Positions 7,452-16,515 of a stretch of 64,000 nucleotides of DNA are shown piece after piece. The stretch covers positions 1 through 64,000 of the forward strand of contig DATGUA010000059.1 of assembly GCA_035301545.1 (NCBI GenBank), given 5' to 3'. Position 1 is the first letter of the stretch. The number at the start of each line of letters is the position of its first letter. This stretch comes from DATGUA01 sp035301545 (GTDB taxonomy: Bacteria; Bacillota; Clostridia; Tissierellales; Tissierellaceae). Below the pieces are notes generated by a model. The model searched no databases. It saw only the letters and a program-made list of their open reading frames with translations, and was not told the origin of the DNA. The translations under genes were made by a program, and so were the position numbers.

Positions 7452-9176
7452 TTGAAAAAACTATTACCATATATGAAGAAATATAGAATATATGCTATTT
7501 TAACTCCTATTCTTATGATCTTGGAAGTTTTAGGAGATATTATGTTGCCTTATCTCATGTCTCGTATAGTAGATGTGGGTATTGTAAACAGAGACACCCA
7601 ATATGTAGTAAAAATCGGACTTATTATGATTGGTGCTACAATACTTAGTATGATATTTGGTATTATTAGTGCTCATTTTGGTGCAAAAGCAGGTCATGGA
7701 TTTGCTTCTGAGATTAGGAAAGAAACTTTTAAAAATATACAAGATTTCTCCTTCGCAAATCTTAATCAATTTACTGTGTCGTCTCTTGTCACACGACTTA
7801 CAACAGATATTAATATTATTGGTCGAGTAACTATGATGAGTTTACGTTTAGCTATTAGAGCTCCTTTTATGTTAATTTTTGCTCTTATTATGGCTATTAG
7901 AATTAATGCATCTTTAACTAAAATATTCTTAATATCTATACCATTTACTGTTATTATAATATCTATTGTTATAAAGAAAGCAAGACCTTTATTCTTAAAA
8001 TTACAAACTAAAATTGATGATGTAAATAGTGTTATTCAGGAAAATTTAACTGCTATAAGAGTTGTAAAATCATTTAATAGACAGGATTATGAAGAAAATA
8101 AGTTTAAAAAAAGAAATGATTCTTTAAAGGATACTGCTCTTGAAGCTTTATCACTTATTATATTCATTATGCCTGTGCTAAATCTTGTAATATTTTCAAC
8201 TATTATTGCAATATTATGGTTTGGTGGACAACAGATTATGATAGGATCTATGGCAGGTGGTGAATTAATTTCATTTATCACATATGTTACTCAAATTTTA
8301 ATAACACTTATGATGATGTCTATGTTCTTTATGCAGTTTATTCGTGGAATAACTTCTGCAGAAAGGATTGTAGAAGTTTGGGATACAAAATCACAAATTA
8401 TTGAATCCCAAAATCCTGTTACAGAATTAAATAATGGAACTATTAACTTTAAAGATGTTTGTTTTGCATACCCTGGAAGTAGTGAAAATGTCTTAAGAAA
8501 TATTAATTTTCATGTGGAATCAGGAGAAGTATTAGGGATTATAGGATCTACAGGCTCTTCAAAATCCACCTTAGTCCAATTAATTCCTCGACTTTATGAT
8601 GTAACTGAAGGCTCTGTTACAGTTGGTGGTATAAATGTTAAAGATTATGATACTAAACTATTACGTGATGAAGTAGCATTTGTATTACAACAGAATACTT
8701 TATTTTCAGGTACAATTCGAAGTAATATGCAATGGGGAAATGAAAATGCAAGTGATAAAGAGATTATAAATGCACTTAAACATGCTCAAGCATGGGAATT
8801 TGTATCTACCTATGATGACGGCTTAGACCATAAAGTAGAACAAGGTGGAAGTAACTTCTCAGGTGGTCAAAGACAAAGACTTACTATTGCTAGAGCCTTA
8901 ATGAAAAATCCTAAAGTTATAATATTAGACGATTCTACATCTGCAGTAGATACTACTACAGATGCAAAGATACAACAAGCTTTTAAAGAAGAATTAGGAG
9001 ATATAACTACAATTATAATTGCACAGAGAATTTCATCAATTCAATATGCAGATAGAATTATGGTTATGCACAAAGGTGAAATTGAATCTTTTGGAAATCA
9101 TGAAAGCTTATTAGAAAAATCTTCTATATATAAAGAAATCTATGAATCTCAAGAGAAAGGAGTTGTTGGAGAATAA
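7452..9176 (+). CDS. ABC exporter half-transporter, degenerate ATP site
   Basis: Fused permease-ATPase of 574 residues: about six membrane segments (~1-300), then a nucleotide-binding domain. Walker A near 365-373 reads GSTGSSKST, with Ser where Gly normally precedes Lys; the signature is SGGQRQR; Walker B ends in LDDSTS, so Asp replaces the catalytic Glu. An Asp there is the hallmark of the degenerate site in heterodimeric exporters such as TM287/288. The TTG start at 7452 has AGGAGGG 5-11 bases upstream; an upstream in-frame ATG (7407) lies inside marR and is unlikely. Its stop overlaps the next start by one base. Probable drug or lipid export with the next gene. Confidence 0.9.
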   Translation: MKKLLPYMKKYRIYAILTPILMILEVLGDIMLPYLMSRIVDVGIVNRDTQYVVKIGLIMIGATILSMIFGIISAHFGAKAGHGFASEIRKETFKNIQDFSFANLNQFTVSSLVTRLTTDINIIGRVTMMSLRLAIRAPFMLIFALIMAIRINASLTKIFLISIPFTVIIISIVIKKARPLFLKLQTKIDDVNSVIQENLTAIRVVKSFNRQDYEENKFKKRNDSLKDTALEALSLIIFIMPVLNLVIFSTIIAILWFGGQQIMIGSMAGGELISFITYVTQILITLMMMSMFFMQFIRGITSAERIVEVWDTKSQIIESQNPVTELNNGTINFKDVCFAYPGSSENVLRNINFHVESGEVLGIIGSTGSSKSTLVQLIPRLYDVTEGSVTVGGINVKDYDTKLLRDEVAFVLQQNTLFSGTIRSNMQWGNENASDKEIINALKHAQAWEFVSTYDDGLDHKVEQGGSNFSGGQRQRLTIARALMKNPKVIILDDSTSAVDTTTDAKIQQAFKEELGDITTIIIAQRISSIQYADRIMVMHKGEIESFGNHESLLEKSSIYKEIYESQEKGVVGE

Positions 9177-11005
9177 TGGAAAACAATAAATCTCACAAAC
9201 AATTACGTCCAGATAATCCGTTAGAAACTATAAAAAGACTTTTTAGTTACTTTAAATTTAATAGTACTCTTTTCTTTTCTGGAATATTTTTTATCATTTT
9301 AGGATCTTTAGGACAAATATCTTTTAACTTTATGTTAAGTCCAGTTATTGACACATTAGTTGGAGATAGCGATATGGGTTTATTTATAAAATATCTTGTC
9401 ATTATGGGTGTAATAGTAATATTCCTTACTTTAGGTGAATATTTAGGTAATTTATTTATGGTTAGATTAGCACAAAGTACTGTTCACAAAATTCGTGAAG
9501 ACATGTTCTCTAATTTAGAACAATTACCTATCTCTTATTTTGATCAACATTCACATGGTGAGCTAATGTCAACCTTTACAAATGATATCGATATGCTTAA
9601 TCAAGCTTTAGAGCAGAATGTATCTCAAATTATTAGAACAGTTATTACATTTGTTGGTACATTGTCTATGATGATATTTTTAAGCCCAATGCTTACTTTA
9701 GTTGTTGTAGCTATACTAATTGTAATGTATTTTACTATAAGATTTATTGGTAGCAGATCATCTAAAAATTTTCGTATTCAGCAATATACCTTAGCAGATA
9801 TAAATGGATATGTAGAAGAAATGATGTCTGGTCAAAATGTAGTTAAAGTATTTAATTATGAAAATAGAGCTATTGATGAATTTAATCAAAGTAATGAAGA
9901 ACTTCGTAATGCTAGTACTATGGCAGCTACTTATGGTATTATGCTTATGCCTGTTATGGGTAGTTTATCATATGTTCTTTATGCATTAGTATCTATATTT
10001 GGAGCATTCTTAGTAATAGCTGGAAGTTTAAGTGTAGGTAATATTGCTTCTTTCTTACAATATACACGAACAATCTCCAGACCTATTACTCAGGTCTCTA
10101 ATCAACTTAATACCTTATTTGCTGCATTAGCTGGGGCAGAAAGGATATTTGGAATATTAGATGAAGAACCAGAAATAGATCAGGGTAATGTAAAAATTGA
10201 AATAGATTCTGAAACTAATAAGTCCTATTGGATAGTTCCAAAAGAAAATAATGAATATGAAAAAATTTCTGTTAAAGGATATATTGAATTTGATGATGTA
10301 GATTTTGGATATATTCCAGGGCAAAAAGTTCTAAAAAGTATTAATCTTTATGCTAAGCCTGGTCAAAAAATTGCTTTTGTAGGTTCTACAGGAGCAGGTA
10401 AGACTACTATTACAAATTTAATAAATAGATTTTATGAAATTAATAATGGTAGTATACTTTATGATGGTATAGATATTAAAAATATTAAAAAACATGATTT
10501 AAGAAGTACTATGAGTATTGTTCTTCAAGATGTTAATTTATTTGAAGGTACTATTGCTGATAATATTAGATATGGTAGACTAGATGCTACTGATGAAGAG
10601 GTAATTGAAGCTGCTAAATTAGCTAATGCTCATTACTTCATAACTCATTTAGCTAATGGTTATAATACTGTACTAACAACAGATGGAGAAAACCTATCTC
10701 AAGGTGAACGTCAGTTGCTATCTATTGCAAGAGCAGCAGTTGCTGATCCATATATATTAATTTTAGATGAGGCTACTTCTTCTGTAGATACTAGAACAGA
10801 AAGGCTTATCGAAGAAGGTATGAATAAATTAATGGAAGGTAGAACTACATTTGTAATTGCACATAGATTATCTACTGTTCGTAATTCTAATGCTATTATG
10901 GTACTTGAACAAGGTGAAATACTTGAAAGAGGAAATCATAACGAACTATTAGAACAAAAGGGACGATACTATGCATTAAATACTGGTACAGTAAAACTAG
11001 AATAA
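9176..11005 (+). CDS. ABC exporter half-transporter, canonical ATP site
   Basis: Second half of the heterodimeric exporter, 609 residues: a membrane domain of about six segments, then an ATPase with canonical Walker A GSTGAGKTT (~402-410), signature LSQGERQ and Walker B ILDEATSSVD with catalytic Glu (~530). An extra stretch of about 20 residues between the two domains (NKSYWIVPKENNEYEK region) is common in TM288/YheH-like subunits. It overlaps the previous stop by one base, so expression is coupled. The normal site here pairs with the degenerate partner, which predicts one fully active ATP site per transporter. Confidence 0.92.
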   Translation: MENNKSHKQLRPDNPLETIKRLFSYFKFNSTLFFSGIFFIILGSLGQISFNFMLSPVIDTLVGDSDMGLFIKYLVIMGVIVIFLTLGEYLGNLFMVRLAQSTVHKIREDMFSNLEQLPISYFDQHSHGELMSTFTNDIDMLNQALEQNVSQIIRTVITFVGTLSMMIFLSPMLTLVVVAILIVMYFTIRFIGSRSSKNFRIQQYTLADINGYVEEMMSGQNVVKVFNYENRAIDEFNQSNEELRNASTMAATYGIMLMPVMGSLSYVLYALVSIFGAFLVIAGSLSVGNIASFLQYTRTISRPITQVSNQLNTLFAALAGAERIFGILDEEPEIDQGNVKIEIDSETNKSYWIVPKENNEYEKISVKGYIEFDDVDFGYIPGQKVLKSINLYAKPGQKIAFVGSTGAGKTTITNLINRFYEINNGSILYDGIDIKNIKKHDLRSTMSIVLQDVNLFEGTIADNIRYGRLDATDEEVIEAAKLANAHYFITHLANGYNTVLTTDGENLSQGERQLLSIARAAVADPYILILDEATSSVDTRTERLIEEGMNKLMEGRTTFVIAHRLSTVRNSNAIMVLEQGEILERGNHNELLEQKGRYYALNTGTVKLE

Positions 11006-11011
11006 AGATAA

Positions 11012-11037
11012 AAAGCTCTCAAATGAGAGCTTTTTTT
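11012..11037. terminator. Terminator after the ABC exporter operon
   Basis: AAAGCTCTC / GAGAGCTTT (11012-11020, 11025-11033) with loop AAAT and a following T-run, six bases after the ABC stop. It abuts the end of the convergent thioredoxin gene and may act in both directions. Confidence 0.85.
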
Positions 11038-11038
11038 A

Positions 11039-11716
11039 TTAATTCTTTCTTATATCTTCTAATATTTCATTCATTTGTTCATAGGTTAACATTCCTGATA
11101 TTTGGCCTCTAGATATTCCTTCTTTATTAACAAAATGAGTAGTAGGTAATCCCATAGCTAAATAATCCATAGCTAAATCTCCTTCCTCATCTAATAAGAC
11201 TTCAAAATCATATCCTCCATCTTCTATATAATCTTTAACTATAGGCTGTTCCTCTGCTACATTTACTCCTAATACTACTAAATCATCATTCTCATCATTT
11301 AATTTCTGTAGATCTGGCATTTCTTCGTCACAGAATCCACACCAAGTAGCCCAAAAATTAATAAATATTATCTTATCTTCATAATCACTTAATGATACCT
11401 CATCTCCCTCTAAATTATTTAATGTAAAATCTGGTAATTTTTCACCTTCCTCAATACTTACTCTAGGTCCATCTGTATTATCCTCTTTTGACAAGTCTTC
11501 TATATTCATATTGTCTTCATATTTTTTATCCTCTTCACTTTCCTTATTATCCTCAGTATTACTATCTTCTTTACTTATATCTTCTTGATCCTCAAATTTA
11601 TTCTCTAGTACTAAAGGATCTTCCTTATTATCTTTATTTAAAGCATAATATGCTGCTCCCCCTAATGCTATTGATAGCACTAATATTATAATCAAATTCC
11701 TTACATTTTTGTTCAT
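11039..11716 (-). CDS. TlpA/ResA-like membrane-anchored thioredoxin
   Basis: Extracytoplasmic thiol-disulfide oxidoreductase of 225 residues. One N-terminal membrane anchor (~8-26), then a highly acidic low-complexity spacer (~30-85) rich in Glu, Asp and Lys, then a redoxin domain with NFWATWCGFC (CxxC at ~133-136) and the cis-Pro loop GLPTTHFV. The family reduces disulfides of exported proteins using electrons passed by CcdA, whose gene lies directly upstream in the same operon. No cytochrome c genes are nearby, so the target could be another exported or spore protein. Confidence 0.88.
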   Translation of the reverse strand: MNKNVRNLIIILVLSIALGGAAYYALNKDNKEDPLVLENKFEDQEDISKEDSNTEDNKESEEDKKYEDNMNIEDLSKEDNTDGPRVSIEEGEKLPDFTLNNLEGDEVSLSDYEDKIIFINFWATWCGFCDEEMPDLQKLNDENDDLVVLGVNVAEEQPIVKDYIEDGGYDFEVLLDEEGDLAMDYLAMGLPTTHFVNKEGISRGQISGMLTYEQMNEILEDIRKN

Positions 11717-11731
11717 AACTATTCTCCTTTT

Positions 11732-12445
11732 CTATATCAACCATCTACTAATATTTATCACTTTATCAAAAAATACTAATAAGCCAAATATAACCATGAT
11801 TAAACCACCTATTTTAGGTAAATAAATTAAAAATTTTTCTGTTCTATTCACTAAGTCTATAAATATATTTATGAAAAGTGCAGTTAATATAAAAGGAATT
11901 GCCATTCCTATAGAATATATTAGTAAAAGTATAACTCCTTTAGATACAGTATCTGTACCTCCAGCATATACTAATATTGATGCTAATACTGGACCAAAAC
12001 ACGGCGTCCACCCAGCAGCAAATGCCATTCCCATTAAAGTAGAACTAAACCAATTAGTAACTTTCTTAGGTGTTGATACCTGCCTTGTTCTATTTAAGAA
12101 TCCTATATTAAATATTCCCATCATATTTAAACCAAAAAAAGTAATTAACAATCCACTAATTTTGGCAAAAATCTTTTTATTCCGTATAAAAACTTTCCCC
12201 ATAAAACTAGCGGAAGTACCCATTATCACAAATATTATAGTAAATCCTATAATAAACCCTAAAGTTCTGGAAAGAGCAAGTAATCTTTTATCCTTTAAGT
12301 CTTCTTCCATAGTAACTCCTGTCAAATACATTATATAAGCAGGTATTAAAGGAATAATACATGGTGAAAAAAAGGATAGAAATCCAGCTGCTAAAGCGAC
12401 TGTATAAGATATATTTTCAGTTAACAGATAAATCTCCCCCTTCAA
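11732..12445 (-). CDS. ccdA: CcdA-type thiol-disulfide electron transporter
   Basis: Polytopic membrane protein of about 237 residues with six predicted helices. The first helix contains FLSFFSPCIIPLIPAY and the fourth contains AAGWTPCFGPVLAS, the two conserved Pro-Cys helices of CcdA/DsbD-beta proteins that carry electrons across the membrane. It lies 15 bases before the TlpA-like gene, so the two form a reducing pair. The start is uncertain: AGGGGGAG lies inside the first codons, so a CTG seven codons in, or the ATG given, may be used. Confidence 0.9.
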   Translation of the reverse strand: MKGEIYLLTENISYTVALAAGFLSFFSPCIIPLIPAYIMYLTGVTMEEDLKDKRLLALSRTLGFIIGFTIIFVIMGTSASFMGKVFIRNKKIFAKISGLLITFFGLNMMGIFNIGFLNRTRQVSTPKKVTNWFSSTLMGMAFAAGWTPCFGPVLASILVYAGGTDTVSKGVILLLIYSIGMAIPFILTALFINIFIDLVNRTEKFLIYLPKIGGLIMVIFGLLVFFDKVINISRWLI

Positions 12446-12538
12446 TAATTATAAATTGTTATAATCTTATACATACCCCCCTATACCATATTTAATACTT
12501 AATATTATAGTATATTCATAGAAATTGCAAAAATAGAA

Positions 12539-12566
12539 AAAGCAGATCTTTTAAAAGATCTGCTTT
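12539..12566 (-). terminator. Terminator after tlp
   Basis: Perfect 28-bp palindrome (AAAGCAGATCTTTT and its complement), followed on the minus strand by a T-rich run. It lies 27 bases beyond the tlp stop. Confidence 0.85.
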
Positions 12567-12593
12567 AAACCCTATTGTTATTTACTTTTAAAT

Positions 12594-12827
12594 TTATTTA
12601 TATCCTTGTTCTTTAGCTATAGCCTCGTCTTTTATTTCTTCTTTCATACCTTGTAACGATTCTTTTCTTCTTTTATTTTTTTCGATTAATTCTTTTCTTG
12701 TTTTTTCATCATCAGTTGCAGCTATCATATCTTCTGTTTCTCTATAATTTTTTATTGTATTATCAATATTGAACTGAATTCTATCTACATTATCTCTTCT
12801 ATCATCTGGATTAGCTTTCTTATTCAT
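12594..12827 (-). CDS. tlp: Small acid-soluble spore protein Tlp
   Basis: 77-residue hydrophilic, helical protein. PDDRRDNVDRIQ at the N-terminus, ENI-like NTIKNYRETEDM, then KNKRRKESLQGMKEEIKDE and a C-terminal GY match the Tlp family (thioredoxin-like protein of the spore core), which is made in the forespore in Bacillus. It is the best direct evidence in this window that the organism makes endospores. AAGGAGGAG precedes the ATG. It is a monocistronic unit divergent from the sigma-factor gene. Confidence 0.88.
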   Translation of the reverse strand: MNKKANPDDRRDNVDRIQFNIDNTIKNYRETEDMIAATDDEKTRKELIEKNKRRKESLQGMKEEIKDEAIAKEQGYK

Positions 12828-13332
12828 TTAATTCTCCTCCTTATATATTTCTAGTTCTCTTTTATCTTATCTCTAATTTAAAAAATTACACTAGAAAAAT
12901 ATATTAATAAAGGATAATTTTAAATTTTTATTTATATTTAGTATTTTTATCTTATTAGTAAATTTACTCTTCCATATCAAAAGTAAACTTATGTTTTTTT
13001 CAAAAAGATCTAATATATACTAAACCCTTTCGTATCTATATATTATAAATTTTCCCTATCTATTATATTCAATCTTTCCACTCCATTCTCTCAGACCCAA
13101 AGTTCTAATCTGTAAAAGTTTTCCTAATCCTTTTTTTCATTTTAATCCTCTTATCTATACCTTTACATAGCACTATTTTATCAAATTTCTTAGTTTTTAA
13201 TAAAATATTAGCCTTTTCTGATAAAATATGTAAATCTATGATAAAATAGAATAGAAAGGTCAAGAATATTGATATAATATGTTGAATTGTGGGTAATAGT
13301 AGTTTGTTAGATAAAAAAGAAGGTGATATAAT
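12828..13332. other. 505-base intergenic region, no gene seen
   Basis: AT-rich spacer between divergent tlp and the SigA-like gene. The only feature I can support is an extended -10 element, TGATATAAT, at 13270-13278, about 55 bases before the sigma-factor start, without a good -35. Two near-identical TGATAAAATA stretches lie near 13219 and 13239. No RNA family was recognised. Confidence 0.6.
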
Positions 13333-14166
13333 ATGTCGCAAAATATTAATGACCCAGTAAGAATGTATTTAAAGGAAATAGGCCAAGTTCCACTTTTAAG
13401 TAGAGAAGAGGAAGTTGATTTAGCTAAAAGAATTGAAGAAGGCGACGAAGAAGCAAAACTCCATCTTGCTCAAGCCAATCTAAGATTAGTTGTTAATGTT
13501 GCCAAAAAACATATTGGTAGAGGTATGTCATTTTTAGATTTGATTCAAGAAGGTAATCTTGGTCTTATGAGAGCTATTGAAAAGTTCGATTATAAAAAAG
13601 GGTATAAATTTTCTACCTATGCTACTTGGTGGATAAGACAAGCAATAACGAGAGCTATCGCAGACCAGGGTAGAACTATCAGGGTTCCTGTCCATATGAT
13701 TGAAAATATTAACAAATTGCTAAGAATTCAAAGACAATTAGTACAAAATCTAGGTAGAGAACCTACTCCAGAAGAAATAGCTAAACTTATGGATATGGAC
13801 AAAAAGAAGGTTGTAGATATTATGAAAGTTGCTGAAAGACCAGTATCTTTAGAAACACCTATAGGTGAAGAAGAAAGTCAATTAGGTGACTTTGTTGAAG
13901 ATGAAAATCTAGAAACCCCAACAGAATCAATTTCTCATATTATGCTAAAACAGGGATTACTAGATGTTTTAAATACATTGACTCCTAGAGAACAAGAGGT
14001 TTTAATTTTAAGATTTGGTTTAGATGACGGAAGCCCTAGAACTTTAGAACAAGTTGGAAATATGTTTGATCTTACTAGAGAACGAATCAGACAAATTGAA
14101 GCTAAAGCTCTTCAAAAACTAAGACATCCAAGTAGAAGTAAAAAAATTAAAGATTTCTTAGATTAA
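13333..14166 (+). CDS. SigA/RpoD-like sigma factor lacking region 1.1
   Basis: Sigma-70 protein of 277 residues. It begins directly at region 1.2 ([16 protein letters not shown]), has region 2 with [20 protein letters not shown], region 3 with [15 protein letters not shown], and region 4 with the helix-turn-helix [23 protein letters not shown], and ends KDFLD. It therefore has all promoter-binding parts of a primary sigma factor but no region 1.1 extension. There is no dnaG upstream, unlike the usual dnaG-sigA pair, so it may be a second SigA-like factor, although the main one cannot be excluded. GAAGGTG precedes the ATG. Confidence 0.9.
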   Translation: MSQNINDPVRMYLKEIGQVPLLSREEEVDLAKRIEEGDEEAKLHLAQANLRLVVNVAKKHIGRGMSFLDLIQEGNLGLMRAIEKFDYKKGYKFSTYATWWIRQAITRAIADQGRTIRVPVHMIENINKLLRIQRQLVQNLGREPTPEEIAKLMDMDKKKVVDIMKVAERPVSLETPIGEEESQLGDFVEDENLETPTESISHIMLKQGLLDVLNTLTPREQEVLILRFGLDDGSPRTLEQVGNMFDLTRERIRQIEAKALQKLRHPSRSKKIKDFLD

Positions 14167-14186
14167 ATAGTTTTAATTATATTAAA

Positions 14187-14216
14187 GAAGACAAGATAAA
14201 TATTTGTCTTGTCTTC
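14187..14216. terminator. Terminator between the sigma-factor gene and htrA
   Basis: GAAGACAAG / CTTGTCTTC (14187-14195, 14208-14216) around a 12-base loop, between two convergent genes; T-rich sequence follows on the plus strand. Confidence 0.75.
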
Positions 14217-14231
14217 CTATTCTTTAATTTA

Positions 14232-15371
14232 TTATTCATGGAATTCTATTTCTATTTCTAATTCTTTTCCCTCTCTATTTATTTTTAGAATTGATTTATC
14301 TCCTACTTTATATCGATATAATATTTTTCTTAAATCTGTCATATTACTTACTAACTCTTCATCAATCTCAGTAATTATATCTCCATATTGTAGTCCTGAA
14401 TTTACTGCTGGAGAATTAGGCATTAATCCTACAACCACTACTCCATCTTCTATATCTAAACTAATATTTTCTTGTTTTTCATATATATCTAAATTTACTC
14501 CTTCAAGTCCAATATATACATTATTAAAACTACCTTCTTCTATGACTTCATTTACTATAGGCTTAACTAAATTAATAGGAATAGAAAAACCTAATCCTTC
14601 TCCTGATTTGATTTTAGCAGTATTAATCCCTATTATTTCTCCTTTATAATTTAAAAGAGGACCACCACTATTTCCTGGATTTATGGAAGCATCTGTTTGG
14701 ATTAAATCTTCTATCTTATGAGATTCATCTACTTTTATAGATCTATTAAGTCCACTAATTACTCCAGATGTTAAAGATCTTTGAAAGTCTAGACCAAGAG
14801 GATTACCTATTGCTACTGCTAATTCTCCTACTTCTAAACTATCAGAATCTCCTAACTTAGCAGGTTGGACATTATTTACATCAGCTTTTATCACTGCTAA
14901 ATCTAATATTGGATCAACCCAAAGTACATTTCCTTCTTCTATATCTCCATCTTCAAATAACACATTTATACTTTCAGCTTTTCCATCTCCTATTACATGA
15001 GAATTAGTAAGAATATATCCATCACTATCTATTATTACTCCTGAACCTAATCCCTCTGAAGGTCTTTCCCACAACCATTCTTTCTCCATTACTATTGTAG
15101 TAATTCCTACTACTGAACTCATATTTCTTTTAGCTATTTCTGTTACTAATGATATATCCTCCTTATATTCTTCTATATCACCCCAGTGTGGCTGAATACT
15201 ATTATCTTTTGTATAGACCTCAGGTATAGGTAGGATCTTTCCATATAGATAATTAGGTGCTATATATATAGCTATTAATCCACCTATAATTCCTGATATT
15301 ATAGCTATAGTTATATATGAGAAAATTCCTCTATTTTTAGACTTTCTATTATAATTTCTATAGCTATTCAT
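14232..15371 (-). CDS. htrA: HtrA-like serine protease with PDZ domain
   Basis: Membrane-anchored HtrA/DegP protease of 379 residues. Membrane segment ~18-38; protease domain with His125 (TNSHVI), Asp157 (LDLAVI) and Ser235 (GNSGGP); C-terminal PDZ domain ~285-375 (GLMPNSPAVNSGLQYGDII). AGGAGGT precedes the ATG. It follows walJ by 15 bases on the same strand, reproducing the walJ-htrA end of the WalRK operon of many Firmicutes, although walRK itself is not in this window. It is paralogous to the truncated HtrA at the left edge and would degrade or refold damaged exported proteins. Confidence 0.95.
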   Translation of the reverse strand: MNSYRNYNRKSKNRGIFSYITIAIISGIIGGLIAIYIAPNYLYGKILPIPEVYTKDNSIQPHWGDIEEYKEDISLVTEIAKRNMSSVVGITTIVMEKEWLWERPSEGLGSGVIIDSDGYILTNSHVIGDGKAESINVLFEDGDIEEGNVLWVDPILDLAVIKADVNNVQPAKLGDSDSLEVGELAVAIGNPLGLDFQRSLTSGVISGLNRSIKVDESHKIEDLIQTDASINPGNSGGPLLNYKGEIIGINTAKIKSGEGLGFSIPINLVKPIVNEVIEEGSFNNVYIGLEGVNLDIYEKQENISLDIEDGVVVVGLMPNSPAVNSGLQYGDIITEIDEELVSNMTDLRKILYRYKVGDKSILKINREGKELEIEIEFHE

Positions 15372-15386
15372 ACTACTACCTCCTGA

Positions 15387-16181
15387 TTATATCTCGAAGA
15401 CCTCTGTAGCTTTATTTCTATGAGATAGTCCTAAATTAATATATTTATCTACATCTAATCCCTGATCTATTAAACTTTTTCTAACAGTATCAAAAGCTAA
15501 TTCTGGCACATTATTATCTTTACTTAAATGAGCTAATAAGACTACTTCTCCATTCTCATTTAATACATCTCCTAATATTCTACCTGCATCATCATTAGAA
15601 AGATGCCCTTCTTCACTCATAATTCTTCTCTTTAAATGCCAGGGATATAATCCTTCTCTCAACATAAATAAATCATGATTAGATTCTAAAAGATATAAAT
15701 CTGAATCTTTAATTTTACTTATCATTTCATTATTTATCCATCCAGTATCTGTTACTATACTAATCTTAGTATTTTTATAATATATTATAAATCCAACTGG
15801 TTCTAATGCATCATGAAATACTTTTATAGGATATATACTTATATCTCTCATTTCAAAAAAGTCTTCTGTTTTAAAAATTTTTATATTTTTTTCTTTTATT
15901 TTTCCAATACGCTTTTCCATTCCTAACCAAGTCTTTTCATTTGCATATATAGGTAGGTCAAATCTTCTTGACAATACTCCTACTCCTTTTATATGATCTA
16001 TATGTTCATGAGTTACAAATATTCCATTTAAGCTTGTAGGACATACTTCTATCGAGGATAATAATTCTTCTACTCTCTTACCGCTAAATCCTGCATCTAT
16101 TAAAATTCTACTATCATTTGTTTCTACATATTGACAATTTCCGCTACTTCCACTTGATAGTGAACTGAATTTCATTTTCAC
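15387..16181 (-). CDS. walJ: WalJ/YycJ metallo-beta-lactamase-fold protein
   Basis: Metallo-beta-lactamase-fold hydrolase of 264 residues with the YycJ-specific start FSSLSSGSSGNCQYVE, metal motif THEHIDHIKG (~56-65) and later TDTGW, ESNHD and LLAHLS. YycJ/WalJ has been linked to coordination of cell division with DNA replication and may be a nuclease (5'-3' exonuclease activity is reported in Bacillus anthracis mismatch repair). GGAGG lies 7 bases before a GTG start. It is followed by htrA in a two-gene unit. Confidence 0.92.
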   Translation of the reverse strand: MKMKFSSLSSGSSGNCQYVETNDSRILIDAGFSGKRVEELLSSIEVCPTSLNGIFVTHEHIDHIKGVGVLSRRFDLPIYANEKTWLGMEKRIGKIKEKNIKIFKTEDFFEMRDISIYPIKVFHDALEPVGFIIYYKNTKISIVTDTGWINNEMISKIKDSDLYLLESNHDLFMLREGLYPWHLKRRIMSEEGHLSNDDAGRILGDVLNENGEVVLLAHLSKDNNVPELAFDTVRKSLIDQGLDVDKYINLGLSHRNKATEVFEI

Positions 16182-16270
16182 TTTTATTCCTCCAATTTAA
16201 TTCTACTCACTATATTATATCATATTGGACAAACTTAAAAATTATATCAGTTTAATCATATTAATCATAA

Positions 16271-16313
16271 AAATAACTGATACTATATATCGATATAATA
16301 GTATCAGTTATTT
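16271..16313 (-). terminator. Hairpin terminator upstream of walJ
   Basis: Perfect 15-bp stem AAATAACTGATACTA / TAGTATCAGTTATTT (16271-16285, 16299-16313). It ends transcription from the minus-strand genes to its right, before the walJ promoter region. Confidence 0.75.
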
Positions 16314-16503
16314 CATCTTTTTACACTATCTGGTCCATTATCCATAATCCCTTTTACTTCTCCTATTGTAAATACTTGATCTTTGTCATTACTTATAGTT
16401 TATTTTATAAATCATCATTATTATCTGTATCCTCAAAAGTACATCCAGTTAATATTACTAAAAATATTATAATCATAATTGTAAAATAGTACATTCTTTT
16501 CAT
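16313..16503 (-). pseudogene. Degraded lipoprotein gene
   Basis: From ATG 16503 the minus strand encodes a 32-residue piece with a good lipoprotein signal (hydrophobic run, then VILTGC lipobox) that stops at TAA (16405-16407). In another frame further on it reads NDKDQVFTIGEVKGIMDNG and ends at TGA 16313-16315. The two parts look like the signal peptide and the start of the mature region of one small exported lipoprotein, joined by a frameshift or deletion. There is no convincing Shine-Dalgarno. The parent family is not identified. Confidence 0.65.
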
Positions 16504-16515
16504 AGGAGCACAATT

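Noticed and set aside
11871..12338. Plus-strand 155-codon frame inside ccdA
   Set aside because: Antisense to conserved CcdA helices; no ribosome site.
13105..13341. Minus-strand open frame of 78 codons upstream of the sigma-factor gene
   Set aside because: It starts inside the sigma-factor start, has no Shine-Dalgarno, and its amino-acid composition reflects AT-rich noise; no family features.
14209..14649. Plus-strand 146-codon frame across the end of htrA
   Set aside because: Antisense of the PDZ region, with no coding signature.
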